64,000 nucleotides of DNA from Hydrotalea sandarakina (GCF_003254115.1 NZ_QKZV01000011.1:1-64000), one strand, 5' to 3'. Counted from the first letter of the stretch, positions 8,407 through 18,897 are shown. Notes: a model not told the origin generated them from the letters alone. Program-made: numbers and translations.

Positions 8407-9540
8407 ATGGCTTCACGGAAAGCATCATTTATAAAAACAACCTTAGGCGTTCTTTGTATTGGCTTAAGTATTCCTTACATTATTGCAATAGCAACTCCCT
8501 ACATTAATCCCGTTCATTTTTGGCCATTAACTTTTTTAGCATTGGCATACCCATTGGTATTAGCTGCAATGCTATTGGCGTGTGGCTTATCTATTCCCAT
8601 CTTTAAAAAATACAGTTTCTTTTTTTGGATTGTTTTGTGCCTTGGCTACAAAAATATACTGGCTATTTGGGGATTTCATCCTAACAATAAGTTCACAATG
8701 GAAAAGCCGGCGGGTAGTGTTCGCATTCTATCATGGAATGTAAACGAATTTTTGAATGCAGCCATCAAGAATGATACACCCGGTAATCCGCGCAGACAAA
8801 TGTTGGCTTTTATTCGTCAATCCAATGCCGATGTGCTTTGCTTTCAGGATTTTGCAACGGATTCAGGGCGGCATTTTCGAAGCACTCTTCCCTATATTCG
8901 CGATTCATTGCATTACCCTTACAGTTCCTTTGTCAATAACTTTTCATTTGGCATTGAAGGCTATGGTATTCAACGAAATGGCATAATTATTTTTTCACGA
9001 TTACCCATTATTGATTCTGCTGTAATTTCCCTTCCCAATGCGGAACACTTTAAAGAAGAATTTCAATGGGTAACCTTACAATATGGGCAACAAAATTTTA
9101 AAATCATCAATGCACACTTGCGTTCCATGAATTTACATGGCAATCAGGCTTTACCCATGGAATCGCAATTTTATAAACCCGATACCACTTTGTTCTTACA
9201 AAAATCAACTTTTTACAAACTACGCTATTTCGACAAAGTGCATGTAAACCAAGCTAAAACCATTCGCTCGGTAATGGATACAACGGACCAACCCTTTGTG
9301 TTTTGCGGCGATTTAAATTCGGTACCTTCATCGTATGTGTATCACTACTTAAGCAAAGGACTGCAAGATGCTTTTTTAAAAACCGGATGGGGCTTAGGCG
9401 GCACTTATGATAGTATTTCACCCACTTTACGCATTGATGTAATGTTAATGCGAAAGCCCATACAAATATTGCAACACAAAACATTTCCACTTCATTTATC
9501 TGACCATTACCCCAGCATTACAGATATTAAATTGCAATAG
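8407..9540 (+). CDS. Membrane-anchored endonuclease/exonuclease/phosphatase (EEP) family protein
   Basis: The 377-residue protein has three hydrophobic segments in its first ~90 residues followed by an EEP (DNase I-like) domain. Motifs in order: SWNVN (Asn111), CFQDF (147-148), INAHLRS, FCGDLNSVPSS and the terminal SDHYPS. The metal-binding Glu of the usual QE motif is Asp148 here. The family hydrolyses phosphodiester or phosphomonoester bonds in nucleic acids, inositol phosphates or lipids; substrate unknown. It starts 7 bases after the inactive rhomboid gene, which suggests co-transcription, and is followed by a paralogue. Confidence 0.85.
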   Translation: MASRKASFIKTTLGVLCIGLSIPYIIAIATPYINPVHFWPLTFLALAYPLVLAAMLLACGLSIPIFKKYSFFFWIVLCLGYKNILAIWGFHPNNKFTMEKPAGSVRILSWNVNEFLNAAIKNDTPGNPRRQMLAFIRQSNADVLCFQDFATDSGRHFRSTLPYIRDSLHYPYSSFVNNFSFGIEGYGIQRNGIIIFSRLPIIDSAVISLPNAEHFKEEFQWVTLQYGQQNFKIINAHLRSMNLHGNQALPMESQFYKPDTTLFLQKSTFYKLRYFDKVHVNQAKTIRSVMDTTDQPFVFCGDLNSVPSSYVYHYLSKGLQDAFLKTGWGLGGTYDSISPTLRIDVMLMRKPIQILQHKTFPLHLSDHYPSITDIKLQ

Positions 9541-9593
9541 TTATTTAATCTATAATACATTTCCCCACTAATTTACCATTCAACCAAAGCCAC

Positions 9594-9624
9594 TTTGCCT
9601 TTACACGAACAATTCCTATTTTTA
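9594..9624 (+). promoter_or_regulatory. Bacteroidota-type promoter directly before the second EEP gene
   Basis: TTTG at 9594-9597, a 19-base spacer, then TATTTTTA at 9617-9624 (seven of eight bases of TANNTTTG). Only four bases separate it from the ATG at 9629, so a transcript from it would be leaderless or nearly so. Confidence 0.6.
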
Positions 9625-9628
9625 TGCA

Positions 9629-10744
9629 ATGGCATTGGCATTCATCAGGCCTTTTATTAAGCGTGTTGTAATTGGTATTAACCTGCTGATTATTTTTATT
9701 TACCTGCTGGGCTGTTTAAGTCCGTGGATAGACCCCACTTATTTTACACCCATTAGCTTCATTGCTATTTTAATGCCTTATTTAGCGCTCATCCATATTT
9801 TCTTCATTATTTTTTGGATAATTGTAAAACCCAAATACTTGCTTTTATCACTCATTGCTTTATTACTGAGCTACCAACAACTGCAAGTAATGTTTGCCGG
9901 TAATATAAAAGAAGGATTTACTAAAACAAAACCCCCTAATAGTTTACGTATTATTAGCTGGAACGTACAAAGTTTTAATGGGCTATCTAAAAGCAAAGCC
10001 GCCAAACAGCAAGTACCTTCAGATTTATTGCTAACCATTCAAAAGCTAAACCCTGATGTAGTATGCCTGCAAGAATTTAATAACGCCGAAAATGGCAATG
10101 CGTCAGCCAATCATATTGCATTGTTCAACGACAGTTTCCCTTATCATTTTTTTTCGAAGGATTATAGAAGAAAAAATAATTATCAGTCGGGATGTATTAT
10201 TTTTTCAAAGTACCCCATTATTCGTACCGAGCGTATCCCTTTTAAAACAGCAGAAAGTCTGATATATGCAGACATTGTAAAAGCCAATGATACCATAAGA
10301 GTATTTACTACGCATTTACAATCGTACAAGTTTAATCAAGATGATTATGAAGGCATGGAAAAAATTAAGCAAAATGAAGAAGCATTGGCTGCATCAAAAG
10401 GCATTATACAAAAAATGTTATTGGCTTTTAGAAGAAGAACGGCTCAAGCTATTTTGGTAAAAACCCATTTAAACAAAAGTCCTTACCCCTATTTAATTTG
10501 TGGCGATTTTAACGATGTACCCAACAGCTTCACCTATTTTCATATTCGGCAAAATCTTCAAGATGCCTTTTTGGCCAAAGGTTTTGGTATTGGCCGCAGT
10601 TTCATCAGTTTAGCACCCACTTTACGTATTGATTATATTCTTACCAACCCACAATTTCAAATTCTTCAATTTGATATGGTAGATGAAGATTTAAGCGACC
10701 ATATTATGTTGGTAAGCGATGTAGTATTGAAACCTAATATTTAA
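9629..10744 (+). CDS. Membrane-anchored EEP family protein, paralogue of the preceding gene
   Basis: 371 residues with the same plan as the gene before it: three N-terminal hydrophobic segments and an EEP domain with SWNVQ (Asn112), a canonical metal-binding Glu149 in CLQEF, TTHLQS, ICGDFNDVPNS and SDHIM near the C-terminus. The two genes share motif order and topology, so they look like a tandem duplication that has diverged. Unlike the first copy, all catalytic positions I can see are canonical. It has its own promoter in the 88-base gap. Substrate unknown. Confidence 0.87.
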   Translation: MALAFIRPFIKRVVIGINLLIIFIYLLGCLSPWIDPTYFTPISFIAILMPYLALIHIFFIIFWIIVKPKYLLLSLIALLLSYQQLQVMFAGNIKEGFTKTKPPNSLRIISWNVQSFNGLSKSKAAKQQVPSDLLLTIQKLNPDVVCLQEFNNAENGNASANHIALFNDSFPYHFFSKDYRRKNNYQSGCIIFSKYPIIRTERIPFKTAESLIYADIVKANDTIRVFTTHLQSYKFNQDDYEGMEKIKQNEEALAASKGIIQKMLLAFRRRTAQAILVKTHLNKSPYPYLICGDFNDVPNSFTYFHIRQNLQDAFLAKGFGIGRSFISLAPTLRIDYILTNPQFQILQFDMVDEDLSDHIMLVSDVVLKPNI

Positions 10745-10869
10745 TTGGTACTTACTGCGTTAGTAAATCACTGCAAAATTTAATATTTAAAAATAATTTT
10801 ACATTGTGGTTTTTTTTTATATTTTGCTTGAAAATGCCATTTTAATGTTTTTAACCAAAATTTAAGAAA

Positions 10870-11169
10870 ATGAAAAAGATTTATTTATTTTTGATTGCAA
10901 TCATTTGTATGGCAAAAGTCCATGCAACAACAACGTCAAAAAATAATGATTTTATAAAGAAAAAACATCACAATGAGAGTAAAATTAAGATTAAAGAAAA
11001 ACCTTTCTTTATTCCTGCATTACAAATAATGGCAAGTTACAAGGAATGCTGCGATGGCAGCAAAATAATAGTATCTGTTTTGTTTATTCAGTTTGATACC
11101 GAAACGAAAGAAATAGAAAATGTTCAATTCATTAACACAGGTAATACCTGCTTAGTAAACTGTATTTAA
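10870..11169 (+). CDS. Small secreted protein of unknown function
   Basis: 99 residues with a clear signal peptide (MKKIYLFLIAIICMAKVHA). The mature part has a lysine-rich start, a Cys-Cys pair at about 58-59 and two further cysteines at the very C-terminus (about 94 and 98). I do not recognise a family. It is 50 bases upstream of a GLPGLI gene and an outer-membrane barrel, on the same strand, so it may be secreted with or handled by that pair; that is inference. The even number of cysteines would allow two disulfides. Confidence 0.6.
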   Translation: MKKIYLFLIAIICMAKVHATTTSKNNDFIKKKHHNESKIKIKEKPFFIPALQIMASYKECCDGSKIIVSVLFIQFDTETKEIENVQFINTGNTCLVNCI

Positions 11170-11218
11170 AAAACCGCAAACTTAAAATGGCATTTTTTAA
11201 TAATTTAAATTGAAAGAT

Positions 11219-11953
11219 ATGCAGAATACGTTACTTATATTTTTTTTATTAATATCAAGCACATTTAGCCTTGCGCAGCAAAATAAACAAACTGCTTATG
11301 TGGAATTTGCATACAATAATGGAAACTCCATGAACCAAACCATTGTATTAAAGTTTAATGCAAAAGAATGTTTAGAAACGGTGTACCCACCCAGTGCCCG
11401 CAACTGGAATAATTTTAAAACAAAACAATATAATTCCCTATCAGACTCATTACATGATGCTGAAATGATTAAATTGTTAGACAGCTTTTTTATTAAAACT
11501 GATACGCGTACTATTTATAAAAACATAGAAGATGCCTATTTCATTCGCTCTTCAACAATTGATGAGAAGAAATATTGTTATTATGATACCATACCACCAC
11601 GTGATTGGGAACTAACTTCAGACACATTAACTATTGCAGGATACAAATGTTTAAAAGCCAACTTTGAATTTAAAAGCGGGCAAAAAGGGTTTGTATGGTA
11701 TTGCCCTGACATTCCCGTACCCTTTGGTCCTGAAACACTTTATGGCTTACCCGGATTTATTTTAGAAGTGGGAAGTTATAACAGCAATTTTAGCATTAAG
11801 CTGAAAAAAATTCAAATTCCTTTTAATGACAACAGTAATTTACAACCTTGCAATAACGCAAAACTTGTAACAAAAGCACAGTATCAAAAATTGATAAATG
11901 AGAATAACAACAATTTTGAAAAAATGATGCTGCAATTGCAAAAAAGCAATTAG
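11219..11953 (+). CDS. GLPGLI family secreted protein
   Basis: The ATG at 11219 is chosen because it opens directly on a signal peptide (MQNTLLIFFLLISSTFSLAQ); an in-frame TTG at 11210 would only add three residues. The mature protein carries the family hallmark as YGLPGFILEV (about 179-188 of 244). GLPGLI proteins are a Bacteroidota family of unknown biochemical function, commonly encoded next to a carboxypeptidase-regulatory/TonB-like outer-membrane barrel, exactly as here, where the barrel gene follows after 23 bases. Location is probably periplasm or outer-membrane surface. Confidence 0.88.
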   Translation: MQNTLLIFFLLISSTFSLAQQNKQTAYVEFAYNNGNSMNQTIVLKFNAKECLETVYPPSARNWNNFKTKQYNSLSDSLHDAEMIKLLDSFFIKTDTRTIYKNIEDAYFIRSSTIDEKKYCYYDTIPPRDWELTSDTLTIAGYKCLKANFEFKSGQKGFVWYCPDIPVPFGPETLYGLPGFILEVGSYNSNFSIKLKKIQIPFNDNSNLQPCNNAKLVTKAQYQKLINENNNNFEKMMLQLQKSN

Positions 11954-11976
11954 TTTTTAATTATACCCGCACAGAA

Positions 11977-14667
11977 ATGAAGCTTTATTTAGTGGTGTTA
12001 CTTATAACATTTGTTGAAATTTCATTTGCTCAAACAAATGTTATAAAAATTAGCGGAATTATTCGTGACTCTTCCAAAACTCCCATTTCAGGTGCCATTG
12101 TAAAAATTAAGAAAGATACTTCGCAACAAGCTATTGTAGCTTATAACTTAACCAATAAACAGGGATATTATGAACTTACATTCAAAAATCAAATGGATAG
12201 TTTATGGTTAGAAGTGTCAGCTATAGGTTTTAATACTTATTACAAGCATTTCTCAAGTTCCCAGATTGAGCACAAAAATATTGATGTGATATTACAACAC
12301 AATTATCGTTTTCTTCCTCCTGTTGATGTTAAAACAATTCCACCTATTACTCAAAATAAAGACACTATTTCATTTAATGTAAACGCTTTCAATAAAAACA
12401 ATGCTTCAAACCTAGAATCACTTTTAAAAACCATGCCGGGCTTTCAAATTGCCGATAATGGCAGTTTACTATTTAATGGCAAAATCATCGACAAAGTTTT
12501 AATAGAAAAAGATGATTTATTTGGCAACGATTATACACCCTTAACGCAAAATATAAATCCGGATAATCTTGAACAAATTCAAATAATTAATAATTATAAA
12601 GATGAAGCAGATTTATCGCAGACTGGAAGTAAAGGCAATAAGCAAGTATTAAATTTAAAGTTCAAAAAAAATAAATTGGCAAAAGTATTTGGTGATGCCA
12701 CTGTAAGTGTTCCTGTTAATAGATATGAAGAAAAATTGAATGCCATTTCCTTAATACCGAAAGCAAAATTCGTTTTATTAAGTAATGCTAATTCTATTGG
12801 AAATTTAACGTTACCCCTACTCAATGCAAAATATGATATAAAAAATATTACAGCATCTAACAATAAAGCCACTACACTTCAACCGGCTATTAACATACCG
12901 GACATAAACATTGCTAATAATTTTGATAAAAGCAGGGTAATGGATAATAAGTCTTGGTTAAATCAATTCAATAGTCAGTTCAATATTTCTAAACGCTTTA
13001 AGTTAAAATCTAAAATCCAATTGAACAACGATGCATTTTCTCAATATTATAGCCAAACACAAAATTATTTCAATGCAACCAACCCAATTACCATAACAGA
13101 GGAAAATAATATTAACAAAGAAATATTCGGAACTCAGTTAGAAGTAAATCCTACCTACACTTTAGGCAGTAAATTTCAGGCAACTTACAATGGTTTATTT
13201 CATTATAACAAAGCAAACAATCAAGTAAACGGATATATATACAATACACCTTTAATGCAACTTTTAAACCAAAAGTTGGTTTATGGTATGCATAGTTTGA
13301 AACTTATTTTTATTCTATTTAAAAAAGAGGTGATTACGGTAGATTTTAATTATGAAAACGGAAAGCTACCTCAACAGTTTAGCTTCAATCCCTTCATTGC
13401 AGATAGTTTGTTCCAATTAAATAAACCTTATAATTCTGCTTATGAAAACACAAACAATAATCAGGAAAATTTTAGCATTAAAGCCAATTATCACACAACA
13501 TTAAAAAAAGGACAAAGCATTGGATTTAATTCCGGCTTTACTTATAACAATGAACGTTTTAATAGTAACCTTTACGCATTCAATCATTTTGATTCACTGT
13601 ATTTACTGAATAGTAGTTTTCAAAATACTAGCCATTATAATAATCACAGTTTTTTTGTTGAGCCGTTCTTTACCGCCAATATCAACAAATATTTTACTTA
13701 TACCTTCAGCACATCGCTCTTATACCAACAACTAAAGCAAAATTCAAACACCACTACTAATTTTAGTAAAATGTATTTTCTTCCTAATGTTGAAATTGCT
13801 TATCAACCCAATACTAAAAACATTTTTTCAATTAGTTACTCAAGTAATAACAATTTACCTTCCATAAAAAATTTATTGTATGGATTTTCTTTTACACAAT
13901 TCTTAAGTTTAAAAAATGGCTCTACTAATTTAAATATTGGCAGAACAAATACTTTTCTTTTATCCTACACTTATTTAGATTTATTGCGTAACGGTATTTT
14001 ACTTTCTATTGGTTCATTTTATAACCAAATTTATGAGCCTTACATAACAGCAAGCAGCAGCAGCGGGCCTTATTTAATACAAAAAGAATTAATCAATGAA
14101 GATAAATTGTTAGGCAATAACATTGCATTTTACGGTTATGCAGAAAAATTAATCAAACCCATAAAATCGCAAATAAAATTAAATACCAGCTATTATACAG
14201 GTGAATCATACGCCATTTATAATGCCAGCTTACAGCAAAACAGTACTAAAGGCTTTAAGCTTAAAATACAATATAATTCCGTTTTTGAAAAAGGATTCAA
14301 TTTTTCAATTATATCAATTTATCAAAGAAACAGTTTCAAAAATCAATTATTTAATAATAATGAATCATCTACTTTGTTTGGACAGCTGGAATTACATTAT
14401 AAGTTTGCGAAAAAATTTCAAATAAATTATAATTTGAATTACAATTCCTTAAACAGCAATGTAGGCACGTCTAACAACATTTTTTTAAATGATGCCGGTA
14501 TTTTATGGAAGCCGGAAAACAAAAAATATGCTATGTATTGTACTGTCAAAAACATTTTTAATCAGTCCAATTTTTCAAATAACAGCATTACGCCTTATTT
14601 TTTTTCTTCATCTCAGTATCAACTACTACGACGTTTTGTTTTGTTTTCGTTGCAATATAAATTTTAG
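11977..14667 (+). CDS. TonB-dependent-receptor-like outer-membrane barrel with N-terminal carboxypeptidase-regulatory domain
   Basis: 896 residues. A signal peptide (to about residue 19, ...EISFAQ) leads into a CarboxypepD-regulatory-like beta-sandwich (ISGIIRDSSKTPISGA), then a plug-like segment (LLKTMPGFQIADNGSLLFNG, with a DNLEQIQIINNY stretch) and a long asparagine- and tyrosine-rich beta-barrel ending in an aromatic residue (LFSLQYKF), as outer-membrane barrels do. It is the partner of the GLPGLI gene before it. No TonB box was identified. Known: such pairs are widespread in Bacteroidota. Cargo unknown. Confidence 0.85.
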   Translation: MKLYLVVLLITFVEISFAQTNVIKISGIIRDSSKTPISGAIVKIKKDTSQQAIVAYNLTNKQGYYELTFKNQMDSLWLEVSAIGFNTYYKHFSSSQIEHKNIDVILQHNYRFLPPVDVKTIPPITQNKDTISFNVNAFNKNNASNLESLLKTMPGFQIADNGSLLFNGKIIDKVLIEKDDLFGNDYTPLTQNINPDNLEQIQIINNYKDEADLSQTGSKGNKQVLNLKFKKNKLAKVFGDATVSVPVNRYEEKLNAISLIPKAKFVLLSNANSIGNLTLPLLNAKYDIKNITASNNKATTLQPAINIPDINIANNFDKSRVMDNKSWLNQFNSQFNISKRFKLKSKIQLNNDAFSQYYSQTQNYFNATNPITITEENNINKEIFGTQLEVNPTYTLGSKFQATYNGLFHYNKANNQVNGYIYNTPLMQLLNQKLVYGMHSLKLIFILFKKEVITVDFNYENGKLPQQFSFNPFIADSLFQLNKPYNSAYENTNNNQENFSIKANYHTTLKKGQSIGFNSGFTYNNERFNSNLYAFNHFDSLYLLNSSFQNTSHYNNHSFFVEPFFTANINKYFTYTFSTSLLYQQLKQNSNTTTNFSKMYFLPNVEIAYQPNTKNIFSISYSSNNNLPSIKNLLYGFSFTQFLSLKNGSTNLNIGRTNTFLLSYTYLDLLRNGILLSIGSFYNQIYEPYITASSSSGPYLIQKELINEDKLLGNNIAFYGYAEKLIKPIKSQIKLNTSYYTGESYAIYNASLQQNSTKGFKLKIQYNSVFEKGFNFSIISIYQRNSFKNQLFNNNESSTLFGQLELHYKFAKKFQINYNLNYNSLNSNVGTSNNIFLNDAGILWKPENKKYAMYCTVKNIFNQSNFSNNSITPYFFSSSQYQLLRRFVLFSLQYKF

Positions 14668-14725
14668 TATTTCCATACTTTTTTTAATGATTCATAAACT
14701 TTAATAAAACCCAGCACATTTTCCT

Positions 14726-14757
14726 TTTGTTGCTACTGTACACATTGGCTACTTTTG
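14726..14757 (+). promoter_or_regulatory. Promoter of cysS
   Basis: TTTG at 14726-14729 (or TTG at 14730-14732), a 20-base (or 17-base) spacer, and a perfect TANNTTTG box, TACTTTTG, at 14750-14757. It leaves a leader of about 30 bases before the cysS ATG at 14795. Confidence 0.65.
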
Positions 14758-14794
14758 CAGCTTGTAAGTACCATACAGCCTTATAAATTTTATT

Positions 14795-16300
14795 ATGCCA
14801 TTACAATTATATAATACCCTTTCGCGTAAAAAAGAAGTATTTACACCTATTACCCCCGGATTAGTGGGATTGTATGTATGCGGCCCCACCGTAAGTGGTG
14901 AAAGTCACTTGGGCCATGCACGCCCTTATATTACTTTCGATATTTTGTATCGCTACTTTTTACACCTGGGTTATAAGGTGCGTTATGTACGCAATATTAC
15001 CGATGCCGGACATTTTGAAGAAGAAGGTCGTGTTGCTGAAGATAAAATTAGCAGTAAAGCCATTTTAGAAAAATTAGAACCCATGGAACTGGTACAAAAA
15101 TATACCAACCTGTTTCATTGGGCCATGCAACAATTTAATACCCTACCGCCTAGTATTGAACCTACCGCAACCGGGCATATTGTAGAACAGATTAACATGA
15201 TTCAACAAATTATTGCCGATGGATATGCTTACGTGGTAAATGGCTCTGTTTATTTTGATGTAGAAAAATATAACAACGACTTTTCTAAAATTGGTCAACC
15301 GTACGGCATTTTAAGTGGAAGAAATATAGAAGAACAATTAGAAACCACCCGACAATTAGAAAATCAGGACGAAAAAAGAAATAAAAACGATTTTGCGCTT
15401 TGGAAGAATGCCCCACCTGAACACATTATGCGGTGGACCAGCCCCTGGGGCGAAGGTTTTCCCGGTTGGCACATTGAATGCTCTGCTATGAGTACAAAAT
15501 ACCTGGGAAAACAATTCGATATACATGGCGGCGGAATGGACTTGCAATTTCCACATCACGAATGTGAAATTGCACAAAGCACCGTTTGCAACCACCAACC
15601 CCCGGCCCGTTATTGGGTGCACAATAACATGATTACTATTAACGGGAAAAAAATGGGAAAAAGCTATAACAATGTTATTAAACTAACGGAATTATTTAGT
15701 GGCACACATCCTATTTTAGCCCAAGCTTACCACCCCATGACCATTCGCTTCTTCATACTGCAATCGCATTACCGTTCTACGCTCGATTTTAGTAATGAAG
15801 CTTTACAAGCGGCTGAAAAAGCGTTGAAGCGCCTTTGGGAAGCTTATACCAACTTACAAAGCTTAACCATTCCCGACAATACGGAGCCGGCTGACGCTGC
15901 ATTAGATAATAAGGTAAAAGAATGGGTAAACCAATTTACCGAGTTTATGGATGATGATTTAAGTACTGCAAAAGTGTTGGCCAATATGTTTGAATTGGCA
16001 CCGGTTATTAATAGTTTGAAAAACAAACAAATTCCCGAAAACAGTTTGTCGAGCCATACCGTACAACTATTGCAACAACAAATGAAGCTGTTTATTGAAG
16101 ATATATTTGGTCTTCAAAATCCTTCAACGGAACAAAACGATTTGTTGCAAAAAGTAATGCAAGTTTTATTAAATATTAGAAAACAAGCCAAAGCCAAAAA
16201 AGACTTTGTTACCAGCGATACTATTCGCAATGAATTACTGGCAGTAGGCATTCAAATTAAAGATGAAAAGGACGGAAGCATGAGCTATACGCTGTTATAA
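14795..16300 (+). CDS. cysS: Cysteine--tRNA ligase
   Basis: Class I aminoacyl-tRNA synthetase of 501 residues that charges tRNA-Cys in the cytosol. Visible: zinc ligand Cys29 in YVCGPTV, the HIGH-type motif as HLGH (38-41), the WHIECSAM segment with further zinc ligands (Cys, then [13 protein letters not shown]), and the KMSKS loop as KKMGKS. The C-terminal helical domain is complete. It has its own promoter in the preceding gap and a gene of unrelated function follows, so it is probably monocistronic. Confidence 0.97.
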   Translation: MPLQLYNTLSRKKEVFTPITPGLVGLYVCGPTVSGESHLGHARPYITFDILYRYFLHLGYKVRYVRNITDAGHFEEEGRVAEDKISSKAILEKLEPMELVQKYTNLFHWAMQQFNTLPPSIEPTATGHIVEQINMIQQIIADGYAYVVNGSVYFDVEKYNNDFSKIGQPYGILSGRNIEEQLETTRQLENQDEKRNKNDFALWKNAPPEHIMRWTSPWGEGFPGWHIECSAMSTKYLGKQFDIHGGGMDLQFPHHECEIAQSTVCNHQPPARYWVHNNMITINGKKMGKSYNNVIKLTELFSGTHPILAQAYHPMTIRFFILQSHYRSTLDFSNEALQAAEKALKRLWEAYTNLQSLTIPDNTEPADAALDNKVKEWVNQFTEFMDDDLSTAKVLANMFELAPVINSLKNKQIPENSLSSHTVQLLQQQMKLFIEDIFGLQNPSTEQNDLLQKVMQVLLNIRKQAKAKKDFVTSDTIRNELLAVGIQIKDEKDGSMSYTLL

Positions 16301-16489
16301 ACTCTTGCTTTCTCTTACCTTTAATTAAATTATAACACCAGTAACTTATTTTTATAAGTAGGTTTGTTACAGGCAAATAATTTTTTTAATTTATATTGCT
16401 ATTGGTGCAAAGGGCGAATAATGGTGTGGCTGAATAAACACATTAGAAAGTTAAAACCAAACCTATATCATCAACCTAAATTATACCAC

Positions 16490-18883
16490 ATGAACAAATT
16501 GCTTGCTATGGTATGCCTGGGGTTTTTATTAACCTTTCAATCAACTACAAAGGCTCAGGTATTAGATTCAATGATGGAAGTGTACGCCAACCGTTATCCA
16601 CAAGAAAAAGTGCATTTGCAATTTGATAAAGGAGCTTATAACAAAGGTGAAACTATTTGGTACAAAGCTTATTTAATGACGGGTATTGACTTATCATATA
16701 TCAGCAAAAATTTTTATGTTGATTGGTATGATGGTTCGGGGAATTTATTAATGCATACTGTTGCACCTTTATTTCAGGCAACCGCATCCGGTTCATTCGA
16801 TGTTCCTGCTAATTACAGCGGCAACAAATTAGAAGTAAGAGCTTATACGCGCTGGATGTTGAATTTTGATACCGCATTTTTATATCATCGCAATATTACC
16901 GTTATTCAACCGCAGGTTAAAACCAGTATTGCCATTCCGAAAACCCAGGTATATTTATTTCCTGAAGGCGGAAACTTAGTAAACGGATTAAACTGCAGGG
17001 TAGCATTCAAGGCAACCAATCAATTTGGCAATCCGGTATTTATAAAAGGGGCCATTAAAAATAATAAACAAGAACTGATTGATTCATTTATGGCCGAACA
17101 TGACGGTATGGGCAGTTTTTCAGTTGAACCTAAAGCAGGTGAAACCTATCAAATTTATTGGATGGATGAAAATGGGCAATCCGGTACCACGGCATTACCC
17201 ACAGCGTTACCTAACGGTGCTACCCTTTCTGTACAACCCGCACCCGATAAAGCTATATTATTTGTTGAACGTTCTGCCAATGATGATCCATTGTATAAAA
17301 CCATGTACCTAATGGCACAAATGAATCAGCAATTGGTGTACAAATCAAGAATTAATTTCTCAGCCAAAACCAGTGTAGTGGCTGACTTGCCGACTACAGA
17401 ATTACCAACCGGTATTCTTCAGGTTACTTTGTTTAATGCAAATTGGATACCCGTTGCCGAAAGAATAGTGTTTGTAAACAATGATAACTATAGCTTTCAA
17501 CCCAGGGTTAGTTTTCCCACAGTAAATCTTTCCAAGCGCGGTAAAAACACCATTGAATTTTTTGTATCTGATACAGCATTCGCCAACATGTCGGTTGCTG
17601 TAACCGATGCCGATGTTCCGGTAGATGATAAACATTCAATATACACTGATTTTTTATTAAGTGATGACATTAAAGGAAAAGTGTACAATCCTGCCTACTA
17701 TTTTAGCAGTAATGCTGATAGTGTTGTACACCATTTAGATTTAGTAATGATGACCAATGGGTGGCGTCGTTATAATTGGGCTGATTTAGCGGCATTAAAA
17801 ACTCCGGCAATAAAATATCCGCCTGAAACCAATTTTTTGAAAATAGAGGGCAAAGTATATGGAAGCAATAATTTGGGAGGCGAGTCCTCATTTTTAAATG
17901 TAATTGTTCAAGGAAAAGATAGTAGTAAGCAATTTTTGGTTTTACCGATTCACAGAGATGGAACTTTTGAACAGGATGGTGTTTTCTTTTATGATACTGT
18001 AAAGTTGTTTTATATGCTAAATGGAAAACGCAGCAGCAATAGTGGAGCTGTTGTAAGTTTTACCAATGGTTTATACAATTTACAACCTAGGCATGTTTCC
18101 ATTAATTCTACTTTAACCAACTGGAGCGATAGTATGGCATTGCGCCGTATGCAATATTTTATGGATGAACAAGAACGGTTACGCAAACTAATGGCTTCTG
18201 CTACTTTAAAAGAAGTAACTGTTAGAGCCAAAGTAAAAAGTGCGTTACAGGTGTTAGATGAAAAATACGCCACCGGCTTATTTTCCGGAGGAGATAGTTA
18301 CGGATTTGATGTAATGGATGATCCACGAGCCAATAGCGCATTAGATATATTTACTTATTTACAAGGGCAGGTAGCAGGTTTGCAAATTAACATGAGTGGT
18401 GGCACACCCTCATTAACCTGGCGCGGCAGCACACCCGATTTGTATTTAGATGAAAGCCCGGCACAACCCGACATGATACAAAGCCTACCTATTACAGACG
18501 TGGCTTATATTAAAGTATTTCGCCCACCGTTTTTTGGGTCTGTAGGTGGTGGAAGTGGCGGTGCCATAGCTATTTACACCAAGCGTGGCAATGATGGTAA
18601 AAAGAATTACAATGCCAACACACCCGGGCTCGACAATACGATATTGGGTGGCTATACACGCTTTAAACAATTCTTTAATCCGGATTATGAAAAATCAACC
18701 GATGCTTTTGGTGATGATGTAAGAAGCACCCTATACTGGAACCCATTTGTGTTAACCAATAAAAAAAGTCCACAGGTTAAATTAGACTTCTTTAATAATG
18801 ACATTAGTAAAAAACTAAAGGTAATTATAGAAGGCTTTAATGCAGATGGCAAATTAACACACATAGAAAAAGTGCTGGAGTAA
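16490..18883 (+). CDS. MG2-domain protein with C-terminal TonB-plug domain and no barrel
   Basis: I start it at the ATG at 16490, which opens on a signal peptide (MNKLLAMVCLGFLLTFQSTT...AQ); the frame runs open upstream to a TTG at 16364 but those 42 residues look non-coding. The 797-residue protein starts with an alpha-2-macroglobulin-like MG2 region (EKVHLQFDKGAYNKGETIWYK), has beta-sandwich repeats in the middle, and ends with a SusC-like plug segment (TWRGSTPDLYLDE ... GSGGAIAIYTKRG). No outer-membrane barrel follows. Such proteins are known from Bacteroidota genomes but their job is not established; a scaffold for surface protein complexes is inference. A strong terminator follows. Confidence 0.8.
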   Translation: MNKLLAMVCLGFLLTFQSTTKAQVLDSMMEVYANRYPQEKVHLQFDKGAYNKGETIWYKAYLMTGIDLSYISKNFYVDWYDGSGNLLMHTVAPLFQATASGSFDVPANYSGNKLEVRAYTRWMLNFDTAFLYHRNITVIQPQVKTSIAIPKTQVYLFPEGGNLVNGLNCRVAFKATNQFGNPVFIKGAIKNNKQELIDSFMAEHDGMGSFSVEPKAGETYQIYWMDENGQSGTTALPTALPNGATLSVQPAPDKAILFVERSANDDPLYKTMYLMAQMNQQLVYKSRINFSAKTSVVADLPTTELPTGILQVTLFNANWIPVAERIVFVNNDNYSFQPRVSFPTVNLSKRGKNTIEFFVSDTAFANMSVAVTDADVPVDDKHSIYTDFLLSDDIKGKVYNPAYYFSSNADSVVHHLDLVMMTNGWRRYNWADLAALKTPAIKYPPETNFLKIEGKVYGSNNLGGESSFLNVIVQGKDSSKQFLVLPIHRDGTFEQDGVFFYDTVKLFYMLNGKRSSNSGAVVSFTNGLYNLQPRHVSINSTLTNWSDSMALRRMQYFMDEQERLRKLMASATLKEVTVRAKVKSALQVLDEKYATGLFSGGDSYGFDVMDDPRANSALDIFTYLQGQVAGLQINMSGGTPSLTWRGSTPDLYLDESPAQPDMIQSLPITDVAYIKVFRPPFFGSVGGGSGGAIAIYTKRGNDGKKNYNANTPGLDNTILGGYTRFKQFFNPDYEKSTDAFGDDVRSTLYWNPFVLTNKKSPQVKLDFFNNDISKKLKVIIEGFNADGKLTHIEKVLE

Positions 18884-18897
18884 TTAATCATAATCAT

